NCBI GenBank assembly: GCA_903880015.1
Contig: CAIRNS010000007.1
Coordinates: 184,489-248,488, forward strand
Direction: 5' to 3'
DNA length: 64,000 nucleotides
Origin: an uncultured Elusimicrobia bacterium
GTDB lineage: Bacteria; Elusimicrobiota; Endomicrobiia; Endomicrobiales; CAIRNS01
In this document: piece by piece, positions 18,417 to 27,539 of the stretch
Numbering within the stretch: position 1 is the stretch's first letter
Layout: each line of letters opens with the position of its first letter
The notes under the pieces: model-generated
Seen by the model: only the letters and a program-made list of their open reading frames with translations
Database searches by the model: none
What the model was told of the DNA's origin: nothing
Translations under genes and position numbers: made by a program

Positions 18417-19169
18417 ATGAAAAAGAATATTTTGGTGACCAATGATGACGGGATTTACGGGGTGGGGCTGCGGCCGTTAATCAGGGAGTTACAAAAGCTG
18501 GGCACGGTGACGGCTATCGTGCCGGATCAGGAACGGTCGGGGGCTAGCCATTCGATTACCCTGCATAAGCCGTTTCGTATTCATGAAATGGAACCGGGGT
18601 TATATCTCACTAACGGGACGCCGGCGGATTGCGTGAAGTATGGGGTGCGCTCACTCATGAAAGGTAAGGTTGATTTGATCGTTTCCGGTATCAATACCGG
18701 TCCGAATCTCGGCAATGATGTCGTGTATTCCGGGACGGTGGCCGGTGCACGGGAAGGGGCGATGCTGGGTTTCTCGTCATTTGCCGTTTCCGTGGCGGAA
18801 CAGGTCAACGGCGATTTTGAACAAGCCGCCCGGATAGCTGCCCGTATAGCGGCGCATGTCATGGATATGAAATGTCCCCTTTCGAAAATATATCTGAATG
18901 TGAATGTGCCGCGCATCGTCAAAGGGATGATGCTTACCTCGGTCGGGTCCCGGGTATACGATGAAAATGTCGAATGCCGGACCGATCCGCGCGGGAAGAA
19001 GTATTACTGGCTGGCCGGTAGTTTTGTTGCCGGTGAGCACCATGAAGGCACCGATATCACTGCGGTTGCGAAGGGATATGTTTCTATCACGCCTCTGCAT
19101 CTCGATCCCACTGCCTACAATGAATTCGCTCGTTTGGATTCTTTGGTCAATGATGCCCCGCAAGGGTAA
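18417..19169 (+). CDS. surE: 5'/3'-nucleotidase SurE
   Basis: A 250-residue SurE. The N-terminal metal-binding motif VTNDDG, the SGAS-type loop, and SGINTGPNLGNDVVYSGTVA covering the catalytic region are all present. The family dephosphorylates nucleoside monophosphates and is tied to stationary-phase survival. The ATG at 18417 has GAAAGGGA upstream; the frame extends to 18384 but without a ribosome site. It begins a new transcription unit after the repeat island and precedes uvrB by 19 nt. Confidence 0.93.
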   Translation: MKKNILVTNDDGIYGVGLRPLIRELQKLGTVTAIVPDQERSGASHSITLHKPFRIHEMEPGLYLTNGTPADCVKYGVRSLMKGKVDLIVSGINTGPNLGNDVVYSGTVAGAREGAMLGFSSFAVSVAEQVNGDFEQAARIAARIAAHVMDMKCPLSKIYLNVNVPRIVKGMMLTSVGSRVYDENVECRTDPRGKKYYWLAGSFVAGEHHEGTDITAVAKGYVSITPLHLDPTAYNEFARLDSLVNDAPQG

Positions 19170-19188
19170 TTGACGGACAACTACTATC

Positions 19189-21225
19189 ATGGAACAAAAG
19201 TTTAAACTGGTATCTCCGTTCACGCCGTCCGGCGATCAGCCGGCCGCCATAGAGGCGTTGGAGCGCGGTATGCGGGCGGGACGCAAAAACCAGGTCTTGC
19301 TGGGCGTCACCGGGTCGGGAAAAACCTACACCATCGCCAATCTGATAGAAAAAATACAAAAACCGGCGCTTATCATGGCGCCCAACAAAATTCTTGCCGC
19401 TCAATTGTACGCTGAGTTCAAGGCGTTTTTTCCCGAAAACGCCGTTGAATATTTTGTTTCATATTACGATTATTACCAACCCGAAGCATATATCCCTCAG
19501 ACGGACACCTATATTGAAAAAGATTCGGCGATAAACGATCATATCGACCGCCTGCGTCTAAAAGCGACCTCGTCGCTGCTGGAGCGGCGCGATGTCATCA
19601 TTGTCGCATCGGTGTCGTGTATTTATAATCTCGGTTCGCCGGATGAATACCGCGATCTGTGTGTCAGTGTCGAGCGGGGAACGGTAAAACCGCGGGAGAC
19701 GCTGCTGGCTCAGCTGGTAGCAATCAATTATGAACGAAACGATATAGAATTTTCCCGCGGAAAATTCCGCGTGCGGGGCGATACCGTTGAAATTTTTCCG
19801 GCGTATCTCGAAACTGCCCTTCGGGTGGAATATTTTGGCGATGAAATTGAGTCAATAAAAGAGATTCACCCGCTCACGGGTGCGACCCTCGCAAAAAAAG
19901 AACGGGTATTTGTTTATCCGGCGAAACATTTTGTGACCACCCTGCCGAAACGGGAGCTGGCTATCACGCTCATCCGACAGGAACTTGCCAACCGTCTTGC
20001 CGAGCTCAAAGGACAGGGCAAACTTTTGGAGGCACAACGGCTGGACCAGCGCACGCGATACGATATGGAAATGCTTAAAGAAACCGGGTTTTGTCACGGC
20101 ATTGAAAACTATTCGCGGCATCTTTCCGGTCGGGAACCCGGCACGCGCCCGTCATGTTTGATTGATTATTTTGTCGAATCTCCGGCGGTCGCAGATGGAG
20201 ATTTCTTGACGGTGATCGATGAGTCGCACATCACCGTTCCTCAGATCCGCGGTATGTATGCCGGCGACAAGAGCCGCAAACAGACGCTGGTCGATTTCGG
20301 TTTTCGGCTTCCCTCTGCTCTCGACAACCGGCCGCTGCAATTTCCTGAATTTGAACACCTGATGAAAAGCGTTGTCTATACATCCGCCACACCGGGTCCG
20401 TATGAACTGCAAAAATCCGGCGGTGAAATAATTGATCTGGTGATTCGCCCGACCGGGTTGGTGGATCCCGCGGTCGAAATCCGTCCCATCGATAACCAGA
20501 TTAACGATTTGATCGGGGAGATTACGCTCTGCGTCAACAAAAAACTGCGTGTGTTGGTGACGACGCTGACCAAAAGAATGTCGGAAGACCTGACCGACTA
20601 TTTGGTTGAAAAAGGACTCAATGTCCAATATTTGCATTCTGAAATAGAGGCGCTTGAACGCATCGATATTTTAAAAAATCTGCGCAAGGGATCGTTCGAT
20701 GTTCTTGTCGGCATTAATCTTCTGCGCGAAGGGCTGGACCTGCCCGAGGTGGGACTGGTGGCGGTGTTGGACGCCGACAAAGAAGGATTTTTACGCTCTG
20801 AGACAACATTGATACAGATTTGCGGCCGCGCGGCGCGCAATGTCGACGGAAGAGTCATTTTGTACGCTGACCGGATAACCGGCTCGATGGAGCGGGCGCT
20901 CTCAGAAATGTCGCGCCGGAGAAAAAAACAAATTGCTTATAATAGAGAACACGGCATTACTCCCCGCACGGTAGTGTCCGCTATTCATGATCTGGAAGAA
21001 TTCCAGTACAAGGCGAAGGAAGTCGGATTGAATCTTTTGGTGGCAGAAGCGGGCGGCGACGAGATAACTCCCCGGAGTTTGCCGCGGGTCATCGTTTCAC
21101 TCGAAAAACAGATGCGCGATGCGGCTGACCGTCTTGACTTCGAAACAGCTGCGGCATTGCGCGATACGGTGAAGAAATATAAGGAAATGTCGGCACGGGC
21201 ACCGTTTGCAAAAAAAGCGGAATAA
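19189..21225 (+). CDS. uvrB: Excinuclease ABC subunit B
   Basis: A 678-residue UvrB of normal length. Walker A GVTGSGKT is at residues 39-46, the beta-hairpin region [21 protein letters not shown] is next, followed by [12 protein letters not shown], the helicase motif around [23 protein letters not shown] and a C-terminal UVR domain for UvrA/UvrC contact (about 630-665). It loads onto damaged DNA in nucleotide excision repair. uvrA and uvrC are not in the window. Confidence 0.97.
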   Translation: MEQKFKLVSPFTPSGDQPAAIEALERGMRAGRKNQVLLGVTGSGKTYTIANLIEKIQKPALIMAPNKILAAQLYAEFKAFFPENAVEYFVSYYDYYQPEAYIPQTDTYIEKDSAINDHIDRLRLKATSSLLERRDVIIVASVSCIYNLGSPDEYRDLCVSVERGTVKPRETLLAQLVAINYERNDIEFSRGKFRVRGDTVEIFPAYLETALRVEYFGDEIESIKEIHPLTGATLAKKERVFVYPAKHFVTTLPKRELAITLIRQELANRLAELKGQGKLLEAQRLDQRTRYDMEMLKETGFCHGIENYSRHLSGREPGTRPSCLIDYFVESPAVADGDFLTVIDESHITVPQIRGMYAGDKSRKQTLVDFGFRLPSALDNRPLQFPEFEHLMKSVVYTSATPGPYELQKSGGEIIDLVIRPTGLVDPAVEIRPIDNQINDLIGEITLCVNKKLRVLVTTLTKRMSEDLTDYLVEKGLNVQYLHSEIEALERIDILKNLRKGSFDVLVGINLLREGLDLPEVGLVAVLDADKEGFLRSETTLIQICGRAARNVDGRVILYADRITGSMERALSEMSRRRKKQIAYNREHGITPRTVVSAIHDLEEFQYKAKEVGLNLLVAEAGGDEITPRSLPRVIVSLEKQMRDAADRLDFETAAALRDTVKKYKEMSARAPFAKKAE

Positions 21226-21226
21226 C

Positions 21227-21257
21227 TTGAAAAAAGGAGTAGTATTTTTGCTATACT
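21227..21257 (+). promoter_or_regulatory. Promoter of nadC, probably producing a leaderless mRNA
   Basis: TTGAAA (21227-21232), 19-bp spacer, and an extended -10 (TGC then TATACT at 21252-21257). The ATG of nadC starts 6 nt after the -10 box, where transcription itself should begin. An AAGGAG sequence at 21234-21239 lies upstream of the predicted start and too far from the ATG to act as its ribosome site. Confidence 0.5.
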
Positions 21258-21263
21258 ATTGCT

Positions 21264-22133
21264 ATGAAAGAAACTATTAAACTGATCACCAGTGCATTGA
21301 AAGAAGACAAAGCGTTTCATGATGTCACCACATTGTCGACTGTCCCGCGCTCCGCTGTGGCGACGGCCCGGCTTATTGTCCGCCAGGACGGGGTTGTGTG
21401 CGGATTATCGGTGTTTGCCGAGGTTTTTAAAAAATTGGATAAAAAATGTTCGGTCACAGCGCTGGTCAAAGACGGCGCTCGCGTCACCGCCGGTCAAACG
21501 GTCGCGACGGTTAGCGGTCCCGCTCGGGCGTTGTTGTCCGGCGAGCGGACAGCGCTTAATTTTATCGGGCACTTGTCGGGGATATCATCCCGCACCGCGG
21601 CGTTTGTGCATCACACCCGCGGGACAAAGACACAGATATTTGATACCCGCAAAACGATTCCGGGTATGCGCGCGTTGGCGAAACATGCCGTTCGTTGCGG
21701 TGGTGGGGAAAATCACCGCCGTGATCTCGCCGAGATGGCGCTGATAAAAGACAATCATTTGCAGATCATTAAAGACCTGTCGGTTACCATCAACCACATG
21801 AAACAGAAACATGCGGATCTGAAAATACAGGTCGAATGTGAGACGCACGCCCAGGTAGTTGCCGCTCTTCAGGCGCGTTGCGATATGCTTATGCTCGACA
21901 ATATGCCGCCTGCGGCGATGAAGCGGGAGATATCATTTATCGCAGCGTATTGCCGAGAGCATCGTATCGCTCGTCCGGGCATTGAGATATCGGGCGGTGT
22001 GTCACTTGAAACCATTAAAAAACTTTCCCGTCTGGGCGTCGATCGGATATCGGTCGGGGCCATAACGCATTCTGCACCGGCACTGGATTTCAGTTTTGAA
22101 ATGGATCTGGCGTCTTCTCAAAAGTTGCGTTGA
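21264..22133 (+). CDS. nadC: Nicotinate-nucleotide pyrophosphorylase (quinolinate PRTase)
   Basis: A 289-residue NadC. Typical stretches include LSGERTALNFIGHLSGI, DTRKTIPGMR, KHAVRCGGGENHR, the lysine-bearing IKDNH, and the C-terminal ISGGV and DRISVGAITHS motifs. It converts quinolinate and PRPP to nicotinate mononucleotide in de novo NAD synthesis. nadA and nadB are not in the window. It lies 38 nt after uvrB but has its own promoter-like sequence. Confidence 0.95.
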   Translation: MKETIKLITSALKEDKAFHDVTTLSTVPRSAVATARLIVRQDGVVCGLSVFAEVFKKLDKKCSVTALVKDGARVTAGQTVATVSGPARALLSGERTALNFIGHLSGISSRTAAFVHHTRGTKTQIFDTRKTIPGMRALAKHAVRCGGGENHRRDLAEMALIKDNHLQIIKDLSVTINHMKQKHADLKIQVECETHAQVVAALQARCDMLMLDNMPPAAMKREISFIAAYCREHRIARPGIEISGGVSLETIKKLSRLGVDRISVGAITHSAPALDFSFEMDLASSQKLR

Positions 22134-22220
22134 TTCTTTTCGGTATTGCACAGAGAGAGAAAAGAAACATCATCGGAAATAGCGTTGATTGCCCTCCTCT
22201 GGATTGTCAGTGTACTAACT

Positions 22221-23192
22221 ATGGAACTGTTGAACATCCTTAAAGACAGCGAATTTGTTTCAGGTCAGGCGATAGCCGGCAGTCTTGGCGTTACTCGGTC
22301 GGCTGTTCACAAACAGATTATGTCTCTGCGCCGTCAGGGGTATTCGGTTATTGCTCAAAAAAATCGCGGGTATATGCTCAAGAGCCGGCCCGATTGTGCG
22401 GCGCCTGAAGAGATACGCCGTTATCTGCCCCGCGGTCACCGCTGGGGTGCCGCCATTCATTACTTTCCCTCAACCCCTTCTACGCAGCTGATTGCCAAGG
22501 ACCTGGCTATTGCCGGTGGTGTCGACGGTACGTTGGTGCTGGCTGAATCACAGTCAGCGGGATACGGCCGGTTGCAACGGGTATGGTCTTCACCCGCGGG
22601 TGGTTTGTGGTTTTCATTACTGTTGCGCCCTTCAATTCGTCCTGACGCCGTTCCCCAATTAACGCTGGTGTGTTCTCTCATATTGTCACAAACCATCGAG
22701 CGCATCTGCGGTATCTCCTCTTTGATAAAGTGGCCCAATGATTTGGTTGTTCCTGACGGGAGTTCAACTCTTGCCGGAAAACTTGCGGGTATCATTACCG
22801 AAATGTCGGCTGAGGTAGACCGCGTAGCGTGGGTCGTTGTCGGGATAGGGATTAATGTCAACAATGCTCTGCCGGATGCTGCGGCGCCGCATGCTGTTTC
22901 TCTCAGTTCCCTCACGAAAACGCCTGTCGAGCGAGCCCGCTTATTAGCATCCTTTCTCTGTGATTTTGAAATAGGGTATCGCCGGTTCTGTCGGGAAGGG
23001 TTCGCTCCGTTCGCTCAGGACTATAACCAACGGTCATTTTTGCGCGATAAAACAATAGACATTGAGATGTTTGGCGAGATTGTGCACGGCAGGGTCGAGT
23101 CAGTCGATGACGGCGGGTTTCTGCTTTTTCAAAAAAACGGCGGTACCATAGAAAAGATTGTTGCCGGAACGGTCACGCGGGTGTATGATTAA
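22221..23192 (+). CDS. birA: Bifunctional biotin-[acetyl-CoA-carboxylase] ligase and repressor BirA
   Basis: About 323 residues. The first 60 residues form a winged helix-turn-helix (SGQAIAGSLGVTRSAVHKQI), so this is the DNA-binding, regulatory type. The ligase domain has GYGRLQRVW (variant of GRGRxGRxW), KWPNDL and KLAGIITE, and a C-terminal SH3-like domain ends the protein. It attaches biotin to AccB (encoded at 46.2 kb). The ATG at 22221 is preferred; upstream residues from 22146 precede the HTH and look like untranslated sequence. The end overlaps the nitroreductase start by 8 nt. Confidence 0.92.
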   Translation: MELLNILKDSEFVSGQAIAGSLGVTRSAVHKQIMSLRRQGYSVIAQKNRGYMLKSRPDCAAPEEIRRYLPRGHRWGAAIHYFPSTPSTQLIAKDLAIAGGVDGTLVLAESQSAGYGRLQRVWSSPAGGLWFSLLLRPSIRPDAVPQLTLVCSLILSQTIERICGISSLIKWPNDLVVPDGSSTLAGKLAGIITEMSAEVDRVAWVVVGIGINVNNALPDAAAPHAVSLSSLTKTPVERARLLASFLCDFEIGYRRFCREGFAPFAQDYNQRSFLRDKTIDIEMFGEIVHGRVESVDDGGFLLFQKNGGTIEKIVAGTVTRVYD

Positions 23193-23817
23193 TATCAGTC
23201 CGGAATCATTATTATCCGTTATGAAGTCCCGGCGAAGTATCCGGAAATTTCTTCCGGATGCCGTGCCTGATGCAGACATAGAATCAATCATAGAGGCGGC
23301 TGCATGGGCGCCGTCGGGATCGAATCAGCAGAATTGGGAATTTATCGTCGTTCGTTCTCCAGAAGTCAAGGAACGATTGGTTGAAGCGGTGAAGCAAACG
23401 ATAGCAACCATGGCGGACAATATCGTTTCTGCGCGCGCGAAAACGGAATTTACCGGGTATAGTGCGTACTATACTTTTTTTGCCGATGCGCCCGTGGTCA
23501 TTGCCGTAGTTCAAAAACCGTATGAATCACTCGCGCGGCGGATAATAATAAGATATAATCTGGCTGTGGCTGCAGTGTCAACTGCCGCTGTTCAGGGGCC
23601 TGCTGCGGCAATTCAAAATATGCTGCTTATGGCCCAAGCGCGCGGTTTGGGCACCTGCTGGATGACGGGGCCACTTATCGCTCAGTCCCTGCTTGAAAAG
23701 GAGTTGGGGGTCGCATCCCCCGACGAATTGATTGCGTTGGTGCCGGTAGGAAGACCGGCAGTAACTCCGGTTCCGCCTCAGCGAAAAAAAATTCAGGAAA
23801 ATATGCGCTGGATGTGA
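23185..23817 (+). CDS. Nitroreductase-family flavoprotein
   Basis: A 210-residue protein. The N-terminal RRSIRKF motif binds the FMN phosphate, WAPSGSNQQNWEF is the second flavin motif, and the C-terminal GLGTCWMTGP stretch and ALVPVGRP complete the fold. These FMN enzymes reduce diverse electron-poor substrates with NAD(P)H; the substrate here cannot be read. The start ATG overlaps the birA stop, so it should be co-translated with birA. Confidence 0.85.
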   Translation: MINISPESLLSVMKSRRSIRKFLPDAVPDADIESIIEAAAWAPSGSNQQNWEFIVVRSPEVKERLVEAVKQTIATMADNIVSARAKTEFTGYSAYYTFFADAPVVIAVVQKPYESLARRIIIRYNLAVAAVSTAAVQGPAAAIQNMLLMAQARGLGTCWMTGPLIAQSLLEKELGVASPDELIALVPVGRPAVTPVPPQRKKIQENMRWM

Positions 23818-23823
23818 TATAAT
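23814..23823 (+). promoter_or_regulatory. Possible extended -10 promoter of the LacI-like gene
   Basis: TGA followed by perfect TATAAT (23818-23823), no good -35 box. It straddles the nitroreductase stop. The start would leave a leader of about 30 nt carrying a strong GGAGG ribosome site before 23859. Confidence 0.45.
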
Positions 23824-23858
23824 AGAATGCGGCGAACGAAAGCGAGGTTGGAGGTATC

Positions 23859-24704
23859 ATGGATTTAAAAGACACCGTCATTTTGCTGAACCGCTCTGAA
23901 AAACATTTTTTAGGTTCGTTTTATTTCATGAATATCAAAGAGGGGATTGACGCTGCTCTTGACGGAACGGCGTACCAGCTCCTTATGTCCCGTCAGGACA
24001 GTAAATTTTCTGACACCGTCGTTACCAAGCAAAAAAAACTTAATGGCGTCATTGCCTTGGCGCCACATGTGAATACCGATTTGCTCAAGACGATGGAAGA
24101 AACAAAAATTCCTTCCGTGCTGATTAATTGCCGTTCCGATAAATTGAGCTGGGTGGATGTGGACAATGTTCACGGCGCAATGACCATGACGGAGCATCTT
24201 ATTAAGCTCGGTCATGAACGCATTCTTTGCATTATGGGGTTTCCGGAAAGTCAGAACAGTTTGGATCGTCTTGAGGGGTATAAACGGGCGCTGGAAAAAT
24301 ATCGAATTAAATTTAATCCACAGCTCGTCATTCCCTGCGATTTCAGCATTACACTTGCCTACGAACGCATGCAGGAACTGCTTGCGCGGAGCGCGAAGTT
24401 GGACTTTACGGCGATATTTGCCTCAAACGATTTGATGGCGGTTGGCGCCATCCGCGCTTTGGTTGACAAAAACATCCGCGTTCCTGAAGATGTTGCAGTG
24501 GTGGGGTTTGATGATTTTGATTTTTCATCCAGTTTTTTTATTCCGCTGACTACCTATCGTCAGCCTTTCGTCAATATCGGTTTTGCCGCGACGCGAGTTT
24601 TGCTTAAACAGCTTGAAACAGGATTTGATCCTACCAAACAGTTTGAAATGATCGGCGAGATCATTGTCCGCGATTCTTGCGGCGCGAAACGGCGCATTCG
24701 GTAA
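23859..24704 (+). CDS. LacI/PBP1-like sensor domain protein lacking the HTH
   Basis: A 281-residue protein that matches the effector-binding core of LacI/GalR regulators. The first strand (TVILLNRS) corresponds to the start of the LacI core, followed by LNGVIALAP, the VDVDNVHGA stretch, HLIKLGHERI, FASNDLMAVGAIRAL and PEDVAVVGFDDF, then the TTYRQP segment. The usual 60-residue N-terminal helix-turn-helix and hinge are absent: only 41 bp separate it from the nitroreductase, and GGAGG sits at the chosen ATG. It has no signal peptide, so it is a cytoplasmic ligand binder. It precedes the ECF-type membrane protein by 40 bp. Confidence 0.8.
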   Translation: MDLKDTVILLNRSEKHFLGSFYFMNIKEGIDAALDGTAYQLLMSRQDSKFSDTVVTKQKKLNGVIALAPHVNTDLLKTMEETKIPSVLINCRSDKLSWVDVDNVHGAMTMTEHLIKLGHERILCIMGFPESQNSLDRLEGYKRALEKYRIKFNPQLVIPCDFSITLAYERMQELLARSAKLDFTAIFASNDLMAVGAIRALVDKNIRVPEDVAVVGFDDFDFSSSFFIPLTTYRQPFVNIGFAATRVLLKQLETGFDPTKQFEMIGEIIVRDSCGAKRRIR

Positions 24705-24744
24705 CCCCGCGTCAAAACTCTTTCCGTGGTCTCTCCGGTTTCCC

Positions 24745-25848
24745 ATGAAAAAACACTATACTATTGCTCAGATATCTTTTCTTATCGCTTGCGGGAGCGC
24801 CCTGCAGCTGGCTGAGGCGTTTTTACCTTCGCCCCTGCCCGGTGTTCGCATTGGACTTGCCAATATAAGTACGCTGTTGGGGTTGGCTCTTTTCGGGGCT
24901 CCGGCAGCTTTTGAAGTAGCCGTTTTCCGTCCTATTGTGACCAGTTTGACCAACGGCACATTTATGACGCCCGGATTCGTGCTCAGTTTGTGCGGATCTC
25001 TGGCGGGCTGCGCGATTATGGTTCTGCTCTTTGAATTGACCTTCGGCCGTCGTACCTTCTCGCTGATCGCCATCAGTTTGATCGGGGCGCTGGTTCATAA
25101 TGTTGCGGAGATATGGGTCGCCTATATCTGGCTCATTCCGCATAAGGGTGTGTTCGCCCTGGTTCCCTTGTTTGTCATTCCGGCACTGATCGGCGGTTAT
25201 TTTGTGGGATGGTCAAGCAGATATGTCCTTGATAAAATAAAAAGCGGGCAATTGTCCGATTTCACGGTATACGAGCACGCCCTTGACCCCGGTCAACCGC
25301 CGGAGTTGACCGCTAAGGATAAAATAAAGGTTTTGACGGCATTTTTGATGGTTGTCAGCACGATATTTTTGCGGACTGTTCCTGCATACGGCGTTTTGAT
25401 TGTCGTTGTCGTGGGTCTGATAATTTTGTACCGTCAGCCCGTCCCTTTTTCGCGCCTGTTCCGTTTATGGGGCGTAGTTGTGTTTAGTTTTGTTCTGCCG
25501 GTGCTTTTTTCTGCCCGTGGGGAATCGTTGTGGCATGCCGGAATTATCTCTATTACTGACTATGGCATCCATCAGGGCGCCCTGTTTTCGGTCCGCTTGG
25601 TCTTTCTGATACTTATTAGTGTCTGGATCGGCGTCGCCGAGCCGGCAAAGCTCTCACAGGAATTGGCGTGGATACTTTCGCCCTTGAAATATTTTCATTT
25701 TTCCGTTGACCGCATACCGCGCATGATGTCCTTGTCCCTTTCATTCATCCCCGTTGTCTGGGAAAGATTCGCCCAGGTTAAACCCAAGAGCCTTCGTGGT
25801 GTTCTTGATGCCCTGGGCAATTTCTTCGTAAGCCTTAATAAATCATAA
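24745..25848 (+). CDS. Fused Gx (ECF S-like) and EcfT-like membrane protein
   Basis: About 367 residues with two recognisable halves. Residues 1-160 match the Gx/Hpre_diP_synt_I family: LPSPLPGVRIGLANI, FGAPAAFEVAVFRPIVTSLTNGTF and HNVAE. After a charged linker (about 175-200) the second half resembles the transmembrane T component of ECF transporters, with the late segment SVRLVFLILISVWIGVAEP and a C-terminal coupling region. The Ala-Arg-Gly coupling motifs of EcfT are degenerate. No EcfA ATPase is nearby. The Gx part is sometimes annotated as heptaprenyl diphosphate synthase subunit I, but a transporter role is more likely. The ATG at 24745 begins just before the first membrane segment. Confidence 0.7.
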   Translation: MKKHYTIAQISFLIACGSALQLAEAFLPSPLPGVRIGLANISTLLGLALFGAPAAFEVAVFRPIVTSLTNGTFMTPGFVLSLCGSLAGCAIMVLLFELTFGRRTFSLIAISLIGALVHNVAEIWVAYIWLIPHKGVFALVPLFVIPALIGGYFVGWSSRYVLDKIKSGQLSDFTVYEHALDPGQPPELTAKDKIKVLTAFLMVVSTIFLRTVPAYGVLIVVVVGLIILYRQPVPFSRLFRLWGVVVFSFVLPVLFSARGESLWHAGIISITDYGIHQGALFSVRLVFLILISVWIGVAEPAKLSQELAWILSPLKYFHFSVDRIPRMMSLSLSFIPVVWERFAQVKPKSLRGVLDALGNFFVSLNKS

Positions 25849-25870
25849 CCCCCTCAATATAATGGTAGCT

Positions 25871-25886
25871 GCAGAGCTTGCTCTGC
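25871..25886. repeat. Palindromic hairpin in the rpsB upstream gap
   Basis: GCAGAGCTTGCTCTGC, two 7-bp arms with a TT loop, flanked by CCCC (left) and GGGG (right). There is no T-run, so it is not a standard terminator. It lies just after the ECF fusion gene and before the rpsB promoter. Confidence 0.5.
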
Positions 25887-25904
25887 CGGTGTTGGGGTGA
25901 CTAT

Positions 25905-25933
25905 TTGAACTAAATTAAATAATTTGATACAAT
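25905..25933 (+). promoter_or_regulatory. Promoter of the rpsB-tsf operon
   Basis: TTGAAC (25905-25910), 17-bp AT-rich spacer, TACAAT (25928-25933). The predicted leader of rpsB is about 150 nt, long enough for regulation. Confidence 0.7.
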
Positions 25934-25994
25934 TCCATAACTTCGGTGCAGTATGTGGCCGAAAATACGCACACGCCAGGATTTTACCCGCGGT

Positions 25995-26037
25995 CCCATT
26001 GCGTTTGTTTCGCTGTTGCGAAACGGCATGCGATGGG
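25995..26037 (+). promoter_or_regulatory. Structured leader RNA in front of rpsB
   Basis: An extended two-part hairpin: an outer 8-bp stem (CCCATTGC with GCGATGGG, one G-U), a 4x5 internal loop, and an inner 7-bp stem GTTTCGC/GCGAAAC closed by TGTT. It ends about 45 nt before the AAGGAGG ribosome site of rpsB. Ribosomal-protein leaders are often bound by their product, so a role in S2 autoregulation is plausible but unproven. Confidence 0.5.
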
Positions 26038-26091
26038 GTGGGGAGAAGACGAATGGCGTGGAGGCAAAAAACCTAAGGAGGCAGTACCCGT

Positions 26092-26904
26092 ATGTCAAAC
26101 ATTTCCATGAAAGCGTTGCTCGAAGCCGGTGTTCATTTTGGACACCAAACCCGCCGTTGGAATCCGAAAATGGCAAAATTTATTTTCGGAACCCGCAACA
26201 AAATCCACATTGTTGACCTTCAAAAAACCGTCAAAGAACTGAAAAAATCGTACAAGTTTGTCCGTGATTCCGTCTGTGAAGGTAAATCTGTCCTGTTCGT
26301 GGGCACAAAAAAACAGGCCCAGACGCCGATCAAAGAGGAAGCCCTCCGCTGCGGTGCGTTTTTTGTTTCCGACCGTTGGCTTGGGGGAACACTGACCAAT
26401 TTTGACACCCTCAAAAGATCTATCGCACGCCTCAAAGAGTTGACCCGCATGAAAACTGAAGGCGTTTTCGATATCCTCTCAAAAAAAGAATCATCCAAAC
26501 TGGAAAAAGAGCGCTTTCGTATGGAGAAGTCCCTTGAAGGCATCAAGGATATGAAAAAGCTGCCTGACCTTCTCTTTATCATAGACCCCTCTGAAGAAAC
26601 CACAGCAGTTGCCGAGGCGCGTAAACTTAAAATTCCCATCGTGGCCATATGCGACACCAATTGCGACCCGGATATCATTTCCCATCCCATACCCGGCAAC
26701 GATGACGCCATCCGTGCGGTAAAGTTGTTTTGCAGCATCATGGGCGACGCCGTTTTGGAAGGTAAAGGCATGAGCGAGAAACAGGCCAATGCTTCGGCTG
26801 CAGCCGGCGAGTTGACTGCCGTTGACCTTTCCGCACCGGTAGCTGCCATAGATACTGCGGCTGCAACAACCAATCAAATTCCGGGAAGTGAGGTAATCGC
26901 CTAA
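26092..26904 (+). CDS. rpsB: 30S ribosomal protein S2
   Basis: A 270-residue S2 with the characteristic start [18 protein letters not shown], the WNPKM and DLQKTV stretches, [19 protein letters not shown] and [13 protein letters not shown]. The C-terminal 30 residues form a low-complexity Ala/Thr tail beyond the family core. A strong AAGGAGG ribosome site precedes the ATG. The stop overlaps the tsf start by one base. Confidence 0.98.
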   Translation: MSNISMKALLEAGVHFGHQTRRWNPKMAKFIFGTRNKIHIVDLQKTVKELKKSYKFVRDSVCEGKSVLFVGTKKQAQTPIKEEALRCGAFFVSDRWLGGTLTNFDTLKRSIARLKELTRMKTEGVFDILSKKESSKLEKERFRMEKSLEGIKDMKKLPDLLFIIDPSEETTAVAEARKLKIPIVAICDTNCDPDIISHPIPGNDDAIRAVKLFCSIMGDAVLEGKGMSEKQANASAAAGELTAVDLSAPVAAIDTAAATTNQIPGSEVIA

Positions 26905-27506
26905 TGAGTTCATCAGCAGAGCTTATACAGAAACTTCGTTCAATGACCGGGGCCGGCATATTGGATTGCAAAGCGGCTCTTGATACATCAAAAGATGATT
27001 TGGAAAAAGCGGTTCAGTACTTGCGGGAAAAAGGCATTGCGTCTGCGGTGAAGAAAGCGGAACGCGCTGCGAAACAGGGGTTGGTGACTTCCTATATACA
27101 TGCGGGCGGATTGCTCGGCGTGTTGGTCGAAGTCAACTGCGAAACCGATTTCGTGGCTCGTACCGACGATTTCCAAAACCTCGTCAAACAAATCGCCATG
27201 CAGGTGGCGGCTGCCAATCCGCTGTATGTGCAGCGCACAGACATCCCCCAGGAAGTAATCGATAAAGAACGCGAAATATATAAGGTGCAATTGAAGGAAG
27301 AGGGCAAGCCGGAGCAGGTATGGCCGAAGATTATGGACGGCAAGCTTGAAAAATATTATTCCCAGGTTTGCCTCATCGACCAGCCCCATATTCGCGATGC
27401 GGCCGGCAAAGAGAAAATAAAAGACCTTATCACCAATGCGATTGCCAAGATCGGCGAGAATATTGTTGTGCGCCGGTTCTCGCGGTTTCGCGTCGGAGAA
27501 GAATAG
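26904..27506 (+). CDS. tsf: Elongation factor Ts, short form
   Basis: A 200-residue EF-Ts. The UBA-like N-terminus (LRSMTGAGILDCKAAL) and the conserved core segment EVNCETDFVARTDDF are clear. At 200 residues it resembles the short forms known from Thermus rather than the roughly 280-residue enterobacterial form, so it should have a single core subdomain. It is the nucleotide exchange factor for EF-Tu. rpsB-tsf pairing is standard. Confidence 0.97.
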   Translation: MSSSAELIQKLRSMTGAGILDCKAALDTSKDDLEKAVQYLREKGIASAVKKAERAAKQGLVTSYIHAGGLLGVLVEVNCETDFVARTDDFQNLVKQIAMQVAAANPLYVQRTDIPQEVIDKEREIYKVQLKEEGKPEQVWPKIMDGKLEKYYSQVCLIDQPHIRDAAGKEKIKDLITNAIAKIGENIVVRRFSRFRVGEE

Positions 27507-27539
27507 ACCGCTGTAGTCTATAAACGGAGAGATACCGCG

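Noticed and set aside
22146..22220. Longer birA start
   Set aside because: The extra 25 residues precede the conserved HTH start and have no family match; the ATG at 22221 fits.
24745..25260. Heptaprenyl diphosphate synthase component I
   Set aside because: The name comes from an old annotation of the Gx family; the region is a polytopic membrane domain fused to an EcfT-like half and no synthase component II is nearby.
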